Source: Pedobacter sp.
GTDB taxonomy: Bacteria; Bacteroidota; Bacteroidia; Sphingobacteriales; Sphingobacteriaceae
Assembly: GCA_028287885.1 (NCBI GenBank)
Contig: JAQBOT010000217.1
Coordinates: forward strand, 1 to 6,486
Direction of reading: 5' to 3'
Length of the DNA: 6,486 nt
A model generated the notes under the pieces. The model ran no database searches, had not been told where the DNA came from, and saw only the letters and a program-made list of their open reading frames with translations. Below are positions 1 to 6,292 of this stretch, one piece after another. A program made the position numbers and the translations under genes. Positions within the stretch are counted from its first letter, which is position 1. Each line of letters opens with the position of its first letter.

Positions 1-50
1 ATCTGCGAAAAAGATTGTGTTTCCTGATAGGATATATATTTTGCCTGCAT
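1..50 (-). CDS. bshC: N-terminal fragment of a probable bacillithiol biosynthesis protein BshC (partial)
   Basis: The ATG at 50-48 on the minus strand opens a frame that runs off the window edge and reads MQAKYISYQETQSFSQ. The YxSYQETxxFS pattern right after the start resembles the beginning of Bacteroidota BshC proteins, as I remember them. BshC is the putative cysteine-adding enzyme that completes bacillithiol, a low-molecular-weight thiol of the cytoplasm. The gene lies 46 bp downstream of rimO on the same strand with no visible terminator between, so it may be co-transcribed. Only 16 codons are present and no catalytic residues can be seen. The family call rests on this short match alone; another product is possible. 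Confidence 0.5.
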   Translation of the reverse strand, partial: MQAKYISYQETQSFSQ

Positions 51-96
51 CGGCACGAAGTTAACTTATTAAATTATAATGCTTAACCTCGGACTT

Positions 97-1431
97 TTAT
101 TTTACAATTTGTCCATACAGGTCAAAATCTTCAGCACGGTCTATCTTCACATTTACGAAGCTTCCATTTGCTGCATATCCCGTAGACGCCTCAATAAGAA
201 CCTCATTATCAACCTCTGGAGAGTCATATTCCGTACGACCAATAAAGTAATCACCTTCTTTACGATCTACCAATACTTTATAGGTCTTGCCTACTTTTTC
301 CTGGTTGATGTCGAAGGAAATTCCTTGCTGCAATTCCATAATGGCATCCACACGTTCCTGTTTTACTTCTTCAGGCACATCATCTACCAAATTGTGTGCA
401 TGGGTTTTTTCCTCATGAGAATAGGTAAAACAACCCAGACGGTCAAAGCGGGTATCTTCAACCCAGCTCAACATTTCCTGGAAATCTTCTTCGGTCTCAC
501 CCGGGTAGCCAGTAATCAGAGTCGTACGCATGGCGATTCCAGGAACTTTATCACGGATTTGATTTACAATGTCAATTGTTTTTTGCTTTGTAATACCACG
601 ACGCATAGATTTTAGCATGCGATCTGTGATGTGCTGTAATGGCATATCCAGGTACTTACAGATGTTCTCGCGCTCGTTCATGGCATCCAGAATTTCCATT
701 GGAAAACCTGAAGGGTAAGCATATTGTAAACGAATCCATTCGATTCCCGGAACATCCGAAAGGCGTCTCATTAATTCGTCGAGGTTACGTTTACCATAGA
801 TATCAAGACCATAATAGGTAAGGTCCTGTGCAATTAGAATTAACTCTTTGGTGCCGTTTTTCGCAAGGATCTTTGCCTCATTAACCAATTCCTGCATATC
901 TCTGGATACATGTTTACCACGCATCAAAGGGATCGCACAGAAAGAACAAGGTCTGTTGCAGCCTTCAGCAATTTTAAAGTAGGCGAAATGAGAAGGGGTA
1001 GTTAGTAAGCGCTCACCGATCAGTTCATGCTTGTAGTTTGCGCCAAGGGAATGAAGAATATTGTTTAGGTCATTTGTACCGAAAAAGGCATCCACATTGG
1101 TGATTTCCGATTCTAGCTCTGGCTTGTAACGCTCAGACAAGCAGCCGGTAACGATAACTTTGGCTACTTTTCCTTCTTCTTTTAACTGGCTATATTGAAG
1201 TATGGTGTCAATGGATTCCTGTTTGGCATTATCAATAAAGCCACAGGTATTGATCACCACGATATCGTTTTTATTTAATTGATCAGATTCATGAACTACA
1301 TCCATCTGGTTACCGCGCAACTGTCCCATCAATACTTCAGAATCGTAAATATTTTTGGAACAGCCTAAAGTAATCACGTTGATTTTCGGCTTTTTGATGG
1401 GGGTAATTTTTGTAGCGAACTTTGTATTCAT
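97..1431 (-). CDS. rimO: Ribosomal protein S12 methylthiotransferase RimO (radical SAM)
   Basis: RimO attaches a methylthio group to the beta carbon of a conserved aspartate in ribosomal protein uS12, using two iron-sulfur clusters and S-adenosylmethionine. The 444 residues match the family length. The N-terminal UPF0004 domain (about 17-125) carries the three cluster cysteines C24 (in TLGCSKN), C63 (NTCGF) and C97 (TGCLSE). The radical SAM motif CNRPCSFC places C158, C162 and C165 on the second cluster. The TRAM domain fills roughly residues 378-443. The TLGCSKN start of the first motif favours RimO over its tRNA-modifying relative MiaB. The start ATG at 1431 lies 37 bp after the ftsY stop on the same strand, so the two are probably one transcript. 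No Shine-Dalgarno sequence precedes it. All key cysteines are intact and the frame is unbroken. Confidence 0.96.
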   Translation of the reverse strand: MNTKFATKITPIKKPKINVITLGCSKNIYDSEVLMGQLRGNQMDVVHESDQLNKNDIVVINTCGFIDNAKQESIDTILQYSQLKEEGKVAKVIVTGCLSERYKPELESEITNVDAFFGTNDLNNILHSLGANYKHELIGERLLTTPSHFAYFKIAEGCNRPCSFCAIPLMRGKHVSRDMQELVNEAKILAKNGTKELILIAQDLTYYGLDIYGKRNLDELMRRLSDVPGIEWIRLQYAYPSGFPMEILDAMNERENICKYLDMPLQHITDRMLKSMRRGITKQKTIDIVNQIRDKVPGIAMRTTLITGYPGETEEDFQEMLSWVEDTRFDRLGCFTYSHEEKTHAHNLVDDVPEEVKQERVDAIMELQQGISFDINQEKVGKTYKVLVDRKEGDYFIGRTEYDSPEVDNEVLIEASTGYAANGSFVNVKIDRAEDFDLYGQIVK

Positions 1432-1468
1432 AATGGGTATTGTAAAAGGGATATTGGTAGATTTCTGA

Positions 1469-2431
1469 TTAACTGAACAAGCTATCTACAAAAGCTTTTT
1501 TATCGAATAGCTGCAGGTCATTTACACCTTCACCTACGCCGATGTATTTTACTGGGATCTTAAACTGATCGGAGATGCCGATAACTACTCCACCTTTGGC
1601 TGTGCCATCAAGTTTGGTTATGGCCAAAGCATTCACATCTGTAGCCTCTGTAAACTGTTTACATTGCTCAAATGCATTTTGTCCGGTAGAACCGTCCAAA
1701 ACCAGCAAGATTTCATGTGGTGCATTCGGAATTACCTTCTGCATTACATTTTTAATCTTACCCAATTCATTCATCAGACCAATCTTATTGTGCAAGCGGC
1801 CTGCAGTATCTATAATAACAACGTCTTCTTTATTTGCAACGGCAGATTGTAGCGTGTCAAATGCCACAGATGCCGGGTCAGAACCCATGGCTTGTGCAAC
1901 TACACGAACACCAACGCGTTCTCCCCAAAGTTTAATCTGTTCAACAGCTGCAGCCCTAAATGTATCGGCAGCACCTAAAACCACCTTCAAGTTCTCTGCT
2001 TTTAGCTTATGCGCAAGCTTGCCAATGGTCGTCGTTTTACCTACACCATTAACACCAACAACCATAATTACATAAGGTTTATGGTCACCGTATTCAAAAT
2101 TACGGAAGTCATTGCTGTTGTTCTCGGCAAGGAGCAGCTGGATCTCATCGCGCAGTAAGCGGTGGAGCTCTGAAGTTGATAGATATTTATCCTTTGCAAC
2201 CCGGCTTTGAATCCGTTCTATAATTTTAAGGGTCGTTGTAACACCAACATCAGAAGTCACCAGTACTTCTTCCAGGTTGTCCAGCACATCATCATCAACT
2301 GTGGATTTTCCAGCTACAGCTTTCGTGATTTTACTCAAAAAGCCTTCCTTGGTTTTCTCTAACCCTTTATCCAGTGCGACCTGTGCTTCTGGTGCAGCTT
2401 CCTTTTTCTTAAAAAAATCGAATAGACCCAT
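1469..2431 (-). CDS. ftsY: Signal recognition particle receptor FtsY (SRP GTPase)
   Basis: FtsY is the membrane-associated receptor that docks SRP-bound ribosomes at the Sec translocon. Its GTPase forms a composite active site with Ffh. The 320 residues comprise a short amphipathic, basic N-terminus (MGLFDFFKKK), a four-helix N domain (about 20-105) and the G domain. GTPase motifs are all present: G1 GVNGVGKTTT (126-135), the DTFRAAA insertion-box motif (156-162), G3 DTAGR (208-212), G4 TKLDG (272-276) and G5 GVGEG (298-302). The long acidic A domain of the E. coli protein is absent, so membrane contact probably relies on the N-terminal amphipathic helix. That is common for compact FtsY proteins. 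The gene sits between the ribosomal-protein block and rimO. An intrinsic terminator lies just ahead of it, so its expression may depend on readthrough or on a promoter inside the upstream gene. Confidence 0.97.
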   Translation of the reverse strand: MGLFDFFKKKEAAPEAQVALDKGLEKTKEGFLSKITKAVAGKSTVDDDVLDNLEEVLVTSDVGVTTTLKIIERIQSRVAKDKYLSTSELHRLLRDEIQLLLAENNSNDFRNFEYGDHKPYVIMVVGVNGVGKTTTIGKLAHKLKAENLKVVLGAADTFRAAAVEQIKLWGERVGVRVVAQAMGSDPASVAFDTLQSAVANKEDVVIIDTAGRLHNKIGLMNELGKIKNVMQKVIPNAPHEILLVLDGSTGQNAFEQCKQFTEATDVNALAITKLDGTAKGGVVIGISDQFKIPVKYIGVGEGVNDLQLFDKKAFVDSLFS

Positions 2432-2441
2432 TTGAATTTAC

Positions 2442-2480
2442 AAAAAATAAAAAAAGCCCTCCCGCTAAAAAGGGACGGCT
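2442..2480 (-). terminator. Intrinsic terminator or attenuator between DUF4295 gene and ftsY
   Basis: On the minus strand AGCCGTCCC (2480-2472) pairs with GGGAGGGCT (2463-2455) around an 8-nt loop, with one G-G mismatch. Seven T residues (2455-2449), an A, then six more T residues (2447-2442) follow. This is a textbook intrinsic terminator for the rpmB-rpmG-DUF4295 transcript. It begins 22 bp after the DUF4295 stop and its T-tract ends 10 bp before the ftsY ATG. Confidence 0.85.
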
Positions 2481-2502
2481 CTAATATTATTAGATATTAA
2501 AA

Positions 2503-2670
2503 TTACTTACCTGCCTCAGGTGTAGTAATCGCATCTTTAACGTGATCGTTGTGAACGATGATTTCTTTGAAAGAATATGCACCAGAAACCGGTGATTTAG
2601 TCATTGTAATAACCTTCGAATATTCTTTACCTTTACCCGTTTTAAGGGTTGCAACTACCTTTTTTGCCAT
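2503..2670 (-). CDS. DUF4295 family small basic protein (55 aa), ribosomal-operon associated
   Basis: This is a 55-residue lysine-rich protein beginning MAKKVVATLKTGKGKEYSKV and ending in TPEAGK. Its sequence and its place between rpmG and ftsY match the DUF4295 family, found in Bacteroidota. The ATG at 2670 lies 38 bp after the rpmG stop and the frame closes at TAA 2503-2505. There is no signal peptide, membrane segment or metal-binding cysteine. Its size, basic composition, MAKK start shared with bL33, and co-transcription with two large-subunit proteins all suggest a ribosome-bound role. I recall that a Bacteroidota-specific large-subunit protein named bL38 has been described from a Flavobacterium ribosome structure. 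This family is a candidate for it, but I cannot confirm the identity here. Confidence 0.88.
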   Translation of the reverse strand: MAKKVVATLKTGKGKEYSKVITMTKSPVSGAYSFKEIIVHNDHVKDAITTPEAGK

Positions 2671-2708
2671 GATCTAAATAGATTGTATTAAGTTAAATAC
2701 TTAATGTA

Positions 2709-2891
2709 TTATTTAATTTCTTTATGTACTGTTACTTTCTTCATTATAGGATTGAATTTCTTCAATTCTAAACGCTCAGTAGTGTTTTTACGGTTTTTGG
2801 TAGAAATATATCTAGACATACCCGGCATGCCACTAGTCTTATGTTCAGTACACTCTAGAATAACTTGTACTCTGTTACCTTTCTTTGCCAT
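2709..2891 (-). CDS. rpmG: 50S ribosomal protein L33 (bL33)
   Basis: This is the large-subunit ribosomal protein bL33, 60 residues. The conserved C-terminal part [21 protein letters not shown] is nearly collinear with E. coli L33 (KLELKKFDP followed by a basic tail), and STKNRKNT matches the central TTKNKR segment. Compared with E. coli there is a short insertion near residues 15-25 ([13 protein letters not shown]). Only one cysteine (C14) is present, so this is the zinc-free form rather than the four-cysteine form. The gene starts 41 bp after the rpmB stop and is followed 38 bp later by the DUF4295 gene. The leader is A-rich without a Shine-Dalgarno sequence. Confidence 0.96.
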   Translation of the reverse strand: MAKKGNRVQVILECTEHKTSGMPGMSRYISTKNRKNTTERLELKKFNPIMKKVTVHKEIK

Positions 2892-2932
2892 TTTATTTTT
2901 ATTAAAGCCGATTTCACATCAGCCAATGTTTT

Positions 2933-3166
2933 TTACAAAAATCCCTTTTTCATGAAGCGGTTGATAGCTTCAGTTATACCAATTTTATTGATGGTTTTAA
3001 TAGCTGAAGTAGATACTTTCAGTGTTATCCAACGATCCTCATCAGGAATATAAAATTTCTGAAGTTGTAAGTTGGGATAAAACTTACGTTTAGTTTTAAC
3101 GTTCGAGTGAGAAACATTAAAACCACTCATTGCCATCTTTCCGGTTAAATCACAAACTCTTGACAT
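2933..3166 (-). CDS. rpmB: 50S ribosomal protein L28 (bL28)
   Basis: This is the large-subunit ribosomal protein bL28, 77 residues from the chosen start. The N-terminus [20 protein letters not shown] aligns with E. coli L28 (MSRVCQVTGKRP...GNNRSH), and [19 protein letters not shown] and [13 protein letters not shown] follow the family pattern. The frame is open for 18 more codons upstream to an ATG at 3220. The start at 3166 is preferred because it gives the canonical MSRVC beginning and length, and because the upstream ATG would fall inside the predicted promoter. It is the first gene of the minus-strand ribosomal block. Confidence 0.96.
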   Translation of the reverse strand: MSRVCDLTGKMAMSGFNVSHSNVKTKRKFYPNLQLQKFYIPDEDRWITLKVSTSAIKTINKIGITEAINRFMKKGFL

Positions 3167-3217
3167 GCCTTTAAATATAGTGTTAATTATAAGTCGCTTA
3201 ATTTTTTTAAGAGTGTG

Positions 3218-3248
3218 CAAATATCATAAAAATATTTGTAAACATCAA
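3218..3248 (-). promoter_or_regulatory. Candidate Bacteroidota-type promoter for rpmB operon
   Basis: On the minus strand GATATTTG (3225-3218) matches the TAnnTTTG -7 consensus in all but the first base. A TTG (3248-3246) stands 20 bp upstream, near the expected -33 element. Transcription would start near 3211 and leave a leader of roughly 45 nt before the rpmB ATG at 3166. The match is by eye only, in an A/T-rich region where chance matches are common. Confidence 0.5.
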
Positions 3249-3435
3249 GCAGCTGCCGAATATTTTTACAATTATTTGTTTGCCGATTTACGAACCGTCT
3301 TAAAACTTATGCAAAGGTAATCAATTCCTTATCAATCACCGATTAAATGTAGAATAAAGCTTTTATGATCTCCATTTGGAATAACGTGATTTCGTATTCT
3401 GGCATCAAACAATAAGGTAAAATCTATTTAAAAGT

Positions 3436-3443
3436 TATATTTG
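3436..3443 (+). promoter_or_regulatory. Candidate -7 promoter element for acs
   Basis: TATATTTG is an exact match to the Bacteroidota -7 consensus TAnnTTTG. It lies 28 bp before the acs ATG, which implies a short leader of about 20 nt. No TTG is present at the expected -33 position (around 3413-3416), so transcription may need an activator, or the element may be fortuitous. Confidence 0.5.
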
Positions 3444-3471
3444 GGTTTAGATCGACCAAATATAAAAAACC

Positions 3472-5370
3472 ATGATGCAAATTAAATCTTTAGACGAGTA
3501 CAATGCGGTTTACAAACAAAGTGTAGAACAGCCAGAAGAATTCTGGGCTGGTATCGCAGATCACTTCTTATGGAGAAAAAAATGGGATAAAGTGTTGTCC
3601 TGGGATTTCAAAGAGCCTAACATAAAATGGTTTGAAGGCGCAAAGTTGAACATCACAGAAAACTGCCTCGACCGGCACCTTGAGGAGAATGGCGATAAGC
3701 CTGCCATAATCTGGGAGCCGAATGATCCCGAAAAAGATACCATAACCCTGAGCTACAAAATCCTGCACGAACATGTTTGTCGCTTTGCCAACGTTCTAAA
3801 GAAAAACGGCGTTAAAAAAGGCGACCGCATTTGTATCTACATGCCGATGGTGCCTGAACTTGCAATAGCCGTACTTGCTTGTGCCAGGATTGGCGCTGTA
3901 CATTCGGTCATATTTGGTGGCTTTTCTGCCAGGGCTATTGCAGACCGTATTAATGATGCGGAATGTAAACTTGTAATTACTGCAGATGGCGCTTATCGCG
4001 GCAACAAACAGATCCAACTTAAGGACGTTATAGATGATGCACTGATTGGCTGTCCAACTGTGAAAAAGGTTGTCGTATTAACCAATACCCGCACACCCAT
4101 TTCCATGATCAAAGGGCGTGACGTCTGGTGGGAAGACGAATTGAAGTTGGTTGGCAGTGAATGCCCGGCGGAGGAAATGGACGCCGAAGACATGCTGTTT
4201 ATTTTATATACTTCCGGCTCTACCGGTAAGCCTAAAGGCGTGGTTCATACCATCGGGGGTTACATGGTGTATACAGGATATACCTTTGCAAATGCATTCA
4301 ATTATCAGCCGGGTGAGGTATTCTTTTGTACGGCGGATATCGGCTGGATTACTGGCCACTCGTACATCGTTTACGGACCATTATCTCAGGGTGCAACTTC
4401 TCTGATGTTTGAAGGAATTCCTACTTATCCCGATGCTTCCAGATTCTGGCAGATTGTAGAAAAACATAAAGTAAACATATTATATACCGCTCCAACTGCC
4501 ATTCGTTCTTTAATGAGCTTTGGAACTGAGCCTATAAAAGGCCATGATCTGAGCTCCTTAAGGGTATTAGGTTCGGTTGGTGAGCCAATCAATGAAGAAG
4601 CCTGGCACTGGTATGATGAAGAAATTGGTAAGGGAAATTCACCCATCGTAGATACCTGGTGGCAAACGGAAACTGGTGGCTTAATGATTTCTCCGATCGC
4701 ATATGTAACGCCAACTAAGCCAAGTTACGCCACTCTGCCGCTACCAGGTGTACAACCTGTGCTGGTAGATGAGGAGGGGAGAGAAATCTTAGGTAATGGT
4801 GTATCCGGAAACTTGTGCATGAAGTTCCCATGGCCTGGCATCTTGCGCACCACTTACGGTGATCATGAACGATGCAGACAAACCTACTTTTCGACATACC
4901 CGAACCTATACTTTACAGGAGACGGCTGCCTGCGTGACGAGGATGGCTACTATAAGATTACGGGCCGTGTGGATGATGTTATAAACGTTTCTGGCCACAG
5001 AATAGGTACTGCAGAGGTAGAAAATGCAATCAACATGCATACCGGCGTAGTCGAAAGTGCAGTTGTCGGCTACCCCCATGACGTGAAAGGACAAGGTATA
5101 TATGCTTTCGTGATTTACCCCAATACTCATGGCGATGTTGAACTCACCAAAATGGACATTCTGAAAACCGTGACGCGTGTAATCGGAGCGATAGCCAAAC
5201 CGGATAAAATTCTTTTTGTGACCGGCCTGCCCAAGACCAGATCCGGTAAAATCATGCGTAGAATCTTAAGGAAAATCGCTGAAGGTGAGACTACAAACCT
5301 CGGGGATACCACGACTTTAACCGACCCTGCTGTTGTAGATGAAATTTTAGCTGCGCTGCAAAAAGTATGA
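3472..5370 (+). CDS. acs: Acetyl-CoA synthetase (acetate-CoA ligase, AMP-forming)
   Basis: Acs activates acetate with ATP to acetyl-AMP and then transfers it to CoA, feeding acetate into the TCA cycle and biosynthesis. The 632 residues match the usual 630-650. The N-terminal ACAS_N region (about 1-60) is followed by the AMP-binding domain with the P-loop YTSGSTGKPKG (246-256). The motif DTWWQTETGG (394-403) holds the tryptophan pair that restricts the pocket to acetate and argues against propionyl-CoA or longer-chain ligases. YFTGDGCLRDEDGYY (480-494) and GRVDDVINVSGHRIG (498-512) form the hinge. The C-terminal motif PKTRSGKIMRR (587-597) carries K593, the catalytic lysine that is acetylated to switch off Acs in other bacteria. 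Two consecutive ATG codons (3472 and 3475) could serve as the start; neither has a Shine-Dalgarno sequence. The gene stands alone or shares a transcript with the csbD-like gene 72 bp downstream. Confidence 0.97.
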   Translation: MMQIKSLDEYNAVYKQSVEQPEEFWAGIADHFLWRKKWDKVLSWDFKEPNIKWFEGAKLNITENCLDRHLEENGDKPAIIWEPNDPEKDTITLSYKILHEHVCRFANVLKKNGVKKGDRICIYMPMVPELAIAVLACARIGAVHSVIFGGFSARAIADRINDAECKLVITADGAYRGNKQIQLKDVIDDALIGCPTVKKVVVLTNTRTPISMIKGRDVWWEDELKLVGSECPAEEMDAEDMLFILYTSGSTGKPKGVVHTIGGYMVYTGYTFANAFNYQPGEVFFCTADIGWITGHSYIVYGPLSQGATSLMFEGIPTYPDASRFWQIVEKHKVNILYTAPTAIRSLMSFGTEPIKGHDLSSLRVLGSVGEPINEEAWHWYDEEIGKGNSPIVDTWWQTETGGLMISPIAYVTPTKPSYATLPLPGVQPVLVDEEGREILGNGVSGNLCMKFPWPGILRTTYGDHERCRQTYFSTYPNLYFTGDGCLRDEDGYYKITGRVDDVINVSGHRIGTAEVENAINMHTGVVESAVVGYPHDVKGQGIYAFVIYPNTHGDVELTKMDILKTVTRVIGAIAKPDKILFVTGLPKTRSGKIMRRILRKIAEGETTNLGDTTTLTDPAVVDEILAALQKV

Positions 5371-5408
5371 TTTGTTAAACAAAATGCCGTTTCCAGTGTT
5401 CATTGAAC
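5371..5408. repeat. Two short palindromes between acs and csbD-like gene
   Basis: Directly after the acs stop, TTTGTT-A-AACAAA (5371-5383) forms a 6-bp inverted repeat, and GTTCA-T-TGAAC (5398-5408) forms a 5-bp one. Central spacers of one base make RNA hairpins unlikely to be stable, and no T-tract follows, so these are not terminators. They could be protein-binding sites for csbD expression, but chance is a reasonable alternative in A/T-rich DNA. Confidence 0.25.
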
Positions 5409-5442
5409 TATAATAAGAAAACTTCATTTAAACATAAACATC

Positions 5443-5628
5443 ATGGATGAGTTAGAATTAAAAGGATCTTGGAACGAATTGAAAGGCAAAGTAAAGCAGG
5501 CTTATGGCGATTTTACCGACGATGATTTGAAACATGAAGACGGTAAGGATGACGAGTTATACGGAAGACTACAAAAGAAAACCGGTAAGACTCGCGAGCA
5601 AGTGATTGATTGGTTGAAGTCTTTATAA
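5443..5628 (+). CDS. CsbD family stress-response protein
   Basis: This is a 61-residue, highly charged protein of the CsbD-like family. Members are small soluble proteins induced by general stress in Bacillus and other bacteria; their biochemical role is not established. The family hallmarks are visible: the N-terminal [23 protein letters not shown], in which KG.WN..KGK.K...G..TDDDL is the typical pattern, the central [19 protein letters not shown], and the C-terminal amphipathic [11 protein letters not shown]. There is no signal peptide, membrane helix or cysteine. The start ATG at 5443 immediately precedes the conserved block. The gene lies 72 bp after acs on the same strand and is followed by a strong terminator, so it is either the last gene of an acs transcript or monocistronic. 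No clear TAnnTTTG box precedes it. Confidence 0.93.
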   Translation: MDELELKGSWNELKGKVKQAYGDFTDDDLKHEDGKDDELYGRLQKKTGKTREQVIDWLKSL

Positions 5629-5730
5629 AGTATATTTTTAGTAGGATAATCTTTAAGCGCTAAGGACTGCGTTCAACGATTCACTTAGTGGATGATTTGA
5701 ATTATTGTTGCAATTACCTTATCTGCAAAG

Positions 5731-5767
5731 AAGGCTGGATCTTGAAAAAGATAACCAGCCTTTTTTT
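5731..5767 (+). terminator. Intrinsic terminator after csbD-like gene
   Basis: AAGGCTGG (5731-5738) pairs with CCAGCCTT (5755-5762). The stem continues with ATCTT (5739-5743) against AAGAT (5748-5752) past a two-base AA bulge, closing on a GAAA tetraloop. Seven T residues (5761-5767) follow. It lies about 100 nt after the csbD stop and should end the acs/csbD transcript. Confidence 0.9.
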
Positions 5768-5938
5768 ATGCCTTAATTTTCGAAGTATTTCTGTGTCGTC
5801 GACAATTGCGAAATTCGTTATTTTCTGGAGAAAAGGTTGAGACTCTAGCCGGCTTTCTCTTAAGGCTTGCGCTTGGTTAGGCCTAAAGGCAACTCCTGAG
5901 ATTTCCCACATATCCTTCAGAACTGACAAAGTATGAAA

Positions 5939-5986
5939 ACACATCAAACCCACACTTTGTGTGCGCTTGATGTGGGTTTGATGTGT
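5939..5986. repeat. Perfect 16-bp inverted repeat with 16-nt spacer
   Basis: ACACATCAAACCCACA (5939-5954) is the exact reverse complement of TGTGGGTTTGATGTGT (5971-5986). The arms are separated by a 16-nt spacer (5955-5970). The right arm is also part of the direct repeat series, so other registers of pairing are possible. No T-tract directly follows the arm, so a simple terminator is unlikely, though TTTTT occurs at 6010-6014 after the last repeat unit. A stem this long and perfect is not expected by chance. Confidence 0.85.
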
Positions 5987-6009
5987 GTTTGATGTGCGTT
6001 TGATCTGTG
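5966..6009. repeat. Four tandem 11-bp repeats (TTTGATGTGNG)
   Basis: Four units follow without gap: CTTGATGTGGG (5966-5976), TTTGATGTGTG (5977-5987), TTTGATGTGCG (5988-5998) and TTTGATCTGTG (5999-6009). They differ mainly at the tenth position, plus one change at the edge of the first unit and one inside the last. The 11-bp period is close to one DNA helical turn, which would place equivalent bases on the same face. The array lies in the convergent gap, not upstream of a gene. Its function is unknown. Confidence 0.9.
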
Positions 6010-6215
6010 TTTTTCAAAAATCGAATTCGAGCTAAACCAGGTTGTCTTGTACTGCTTTTGCTTTACACCTGAAACTAGGTTTTACTGAATTTGGTTTACA
6101 TTCTGACGGTGCTTCTTACCATTGTCTGCATGGGTTTCCATCGTAAGGCATAAAATTACTTTAAGCAAAAACTGGAAGGGACAAGGGACAGGCGCAAAGA
6201 AAAAATACGTACCTG

Positions 6216-6253
6216 AAAAAAGGGTCTGTATCATTTTACTGATACAGACCCTT
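6216..6253 (-). terminator. Intrinsic terminator of the minus-strand peptidase gene
   Basis: On the minus strand AAGGGTCTGTATC (6253-6241) pairs perfectly over 13 bp with GATACAGACCCTT (6232-6220), with an 8-nt loop. The run of T residues complementary to A 6216-6221 overlaps the end of the stem and completes the motif. The plus strand has no T-tract after the stem, so the signal points to the gene ending at 6293, about 40 nt upstream in its own direction. Confidence 0.9.
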
Positions 6254-6292
6254 CCAATCACGGCTGACTTGCCGCAAATATAAACTTAAACC

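Larger units (their letters stand above)
3167..3471. other. Divergent intergenic region between rpmB and acs
   Basis: This 305-bp A/T-rich spacer separates the minus-strand ribosomal block from plus-strand acs. It contains the candidate rpmB promoter on the left and a perfect TAnnTTTG box for acs at its right end. Between them lie only short symmetric sequences such as GCAGCTGC (3249-3256) and AATCaccGATT near 3335-3345. I see no convincing coding frame, RNA gene or terminator in it. Confidence 0.6.
5629..6292. other. Convergent intergenic region without a supported gene
   Basis: These 664 bp lie between the plus-strand csbD-like gene and the minus-strand peptidase gene, whose 3' ends face each other. 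The region contains a terminator for each side (5731-5767 plus, 6216-6253 minus) and the 11-bp repeat/inverted-repeat structure at 5939-6009. It also has small palindromes TTAGGCCTAA (5877-5886) and TCGAATTCGA (6021-6030). A 79-codon frame on the minus strand (5953-5714) has no family I recognise and runs through the csbD terminator, so I do not call it a gene. I see nothing further in 6031-6215. Confidence 0.6.

Noticed and set aside
79..615. Long plus-strand open frame (178 codons) opposite rimO
   Set aside because: It is antisense to the clearly functional rimO gene, resembles no family, and its composition follows from the codons of the other strand.
1575..2075. Plus-strand open frame (166 codons) opposite ftsY
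   Set aside because: It lies wholly inside the conserved GTPase domain of ftsY on the other strand and has low-complexity Ser/Thr/Ala/Pro-rich content typical of a shadow frame.
2709..3166. L28 and L33 as zinc-binding forms
   Set aside because: Each has only a single cysteine, so these are the ordinary zinc-free forms and give no hint of zinc-regulated paralogues.
3167..3220. Upstream ATG extending rpmB by 18 residues
   Set aside because: The family begins at MSRVC; the extension has no counterpart in L28 and overlaps the likely transcription start.
3271..3278. ATTATTTG as a further acs promoter box
   Set aside because: It mismatches the first two bases of TAnnTTTG and lies almost 200 bp from the acs start, while a perfect box lies much closer.
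5714..5953. Minus-strand 79-codon frame as a real gene
   Set aside because: Its end runs through the csbD terminator stem and its start lies in the palindrome; no recognisable domain. Kept only as a low-confidence finding.
6021..6030. Palindrome TCGAATTCGA
   Set aside because: A 10-bp palindrome containing a restriction-type hexamer is expected by chance at this length and has no associated gene or repeat.
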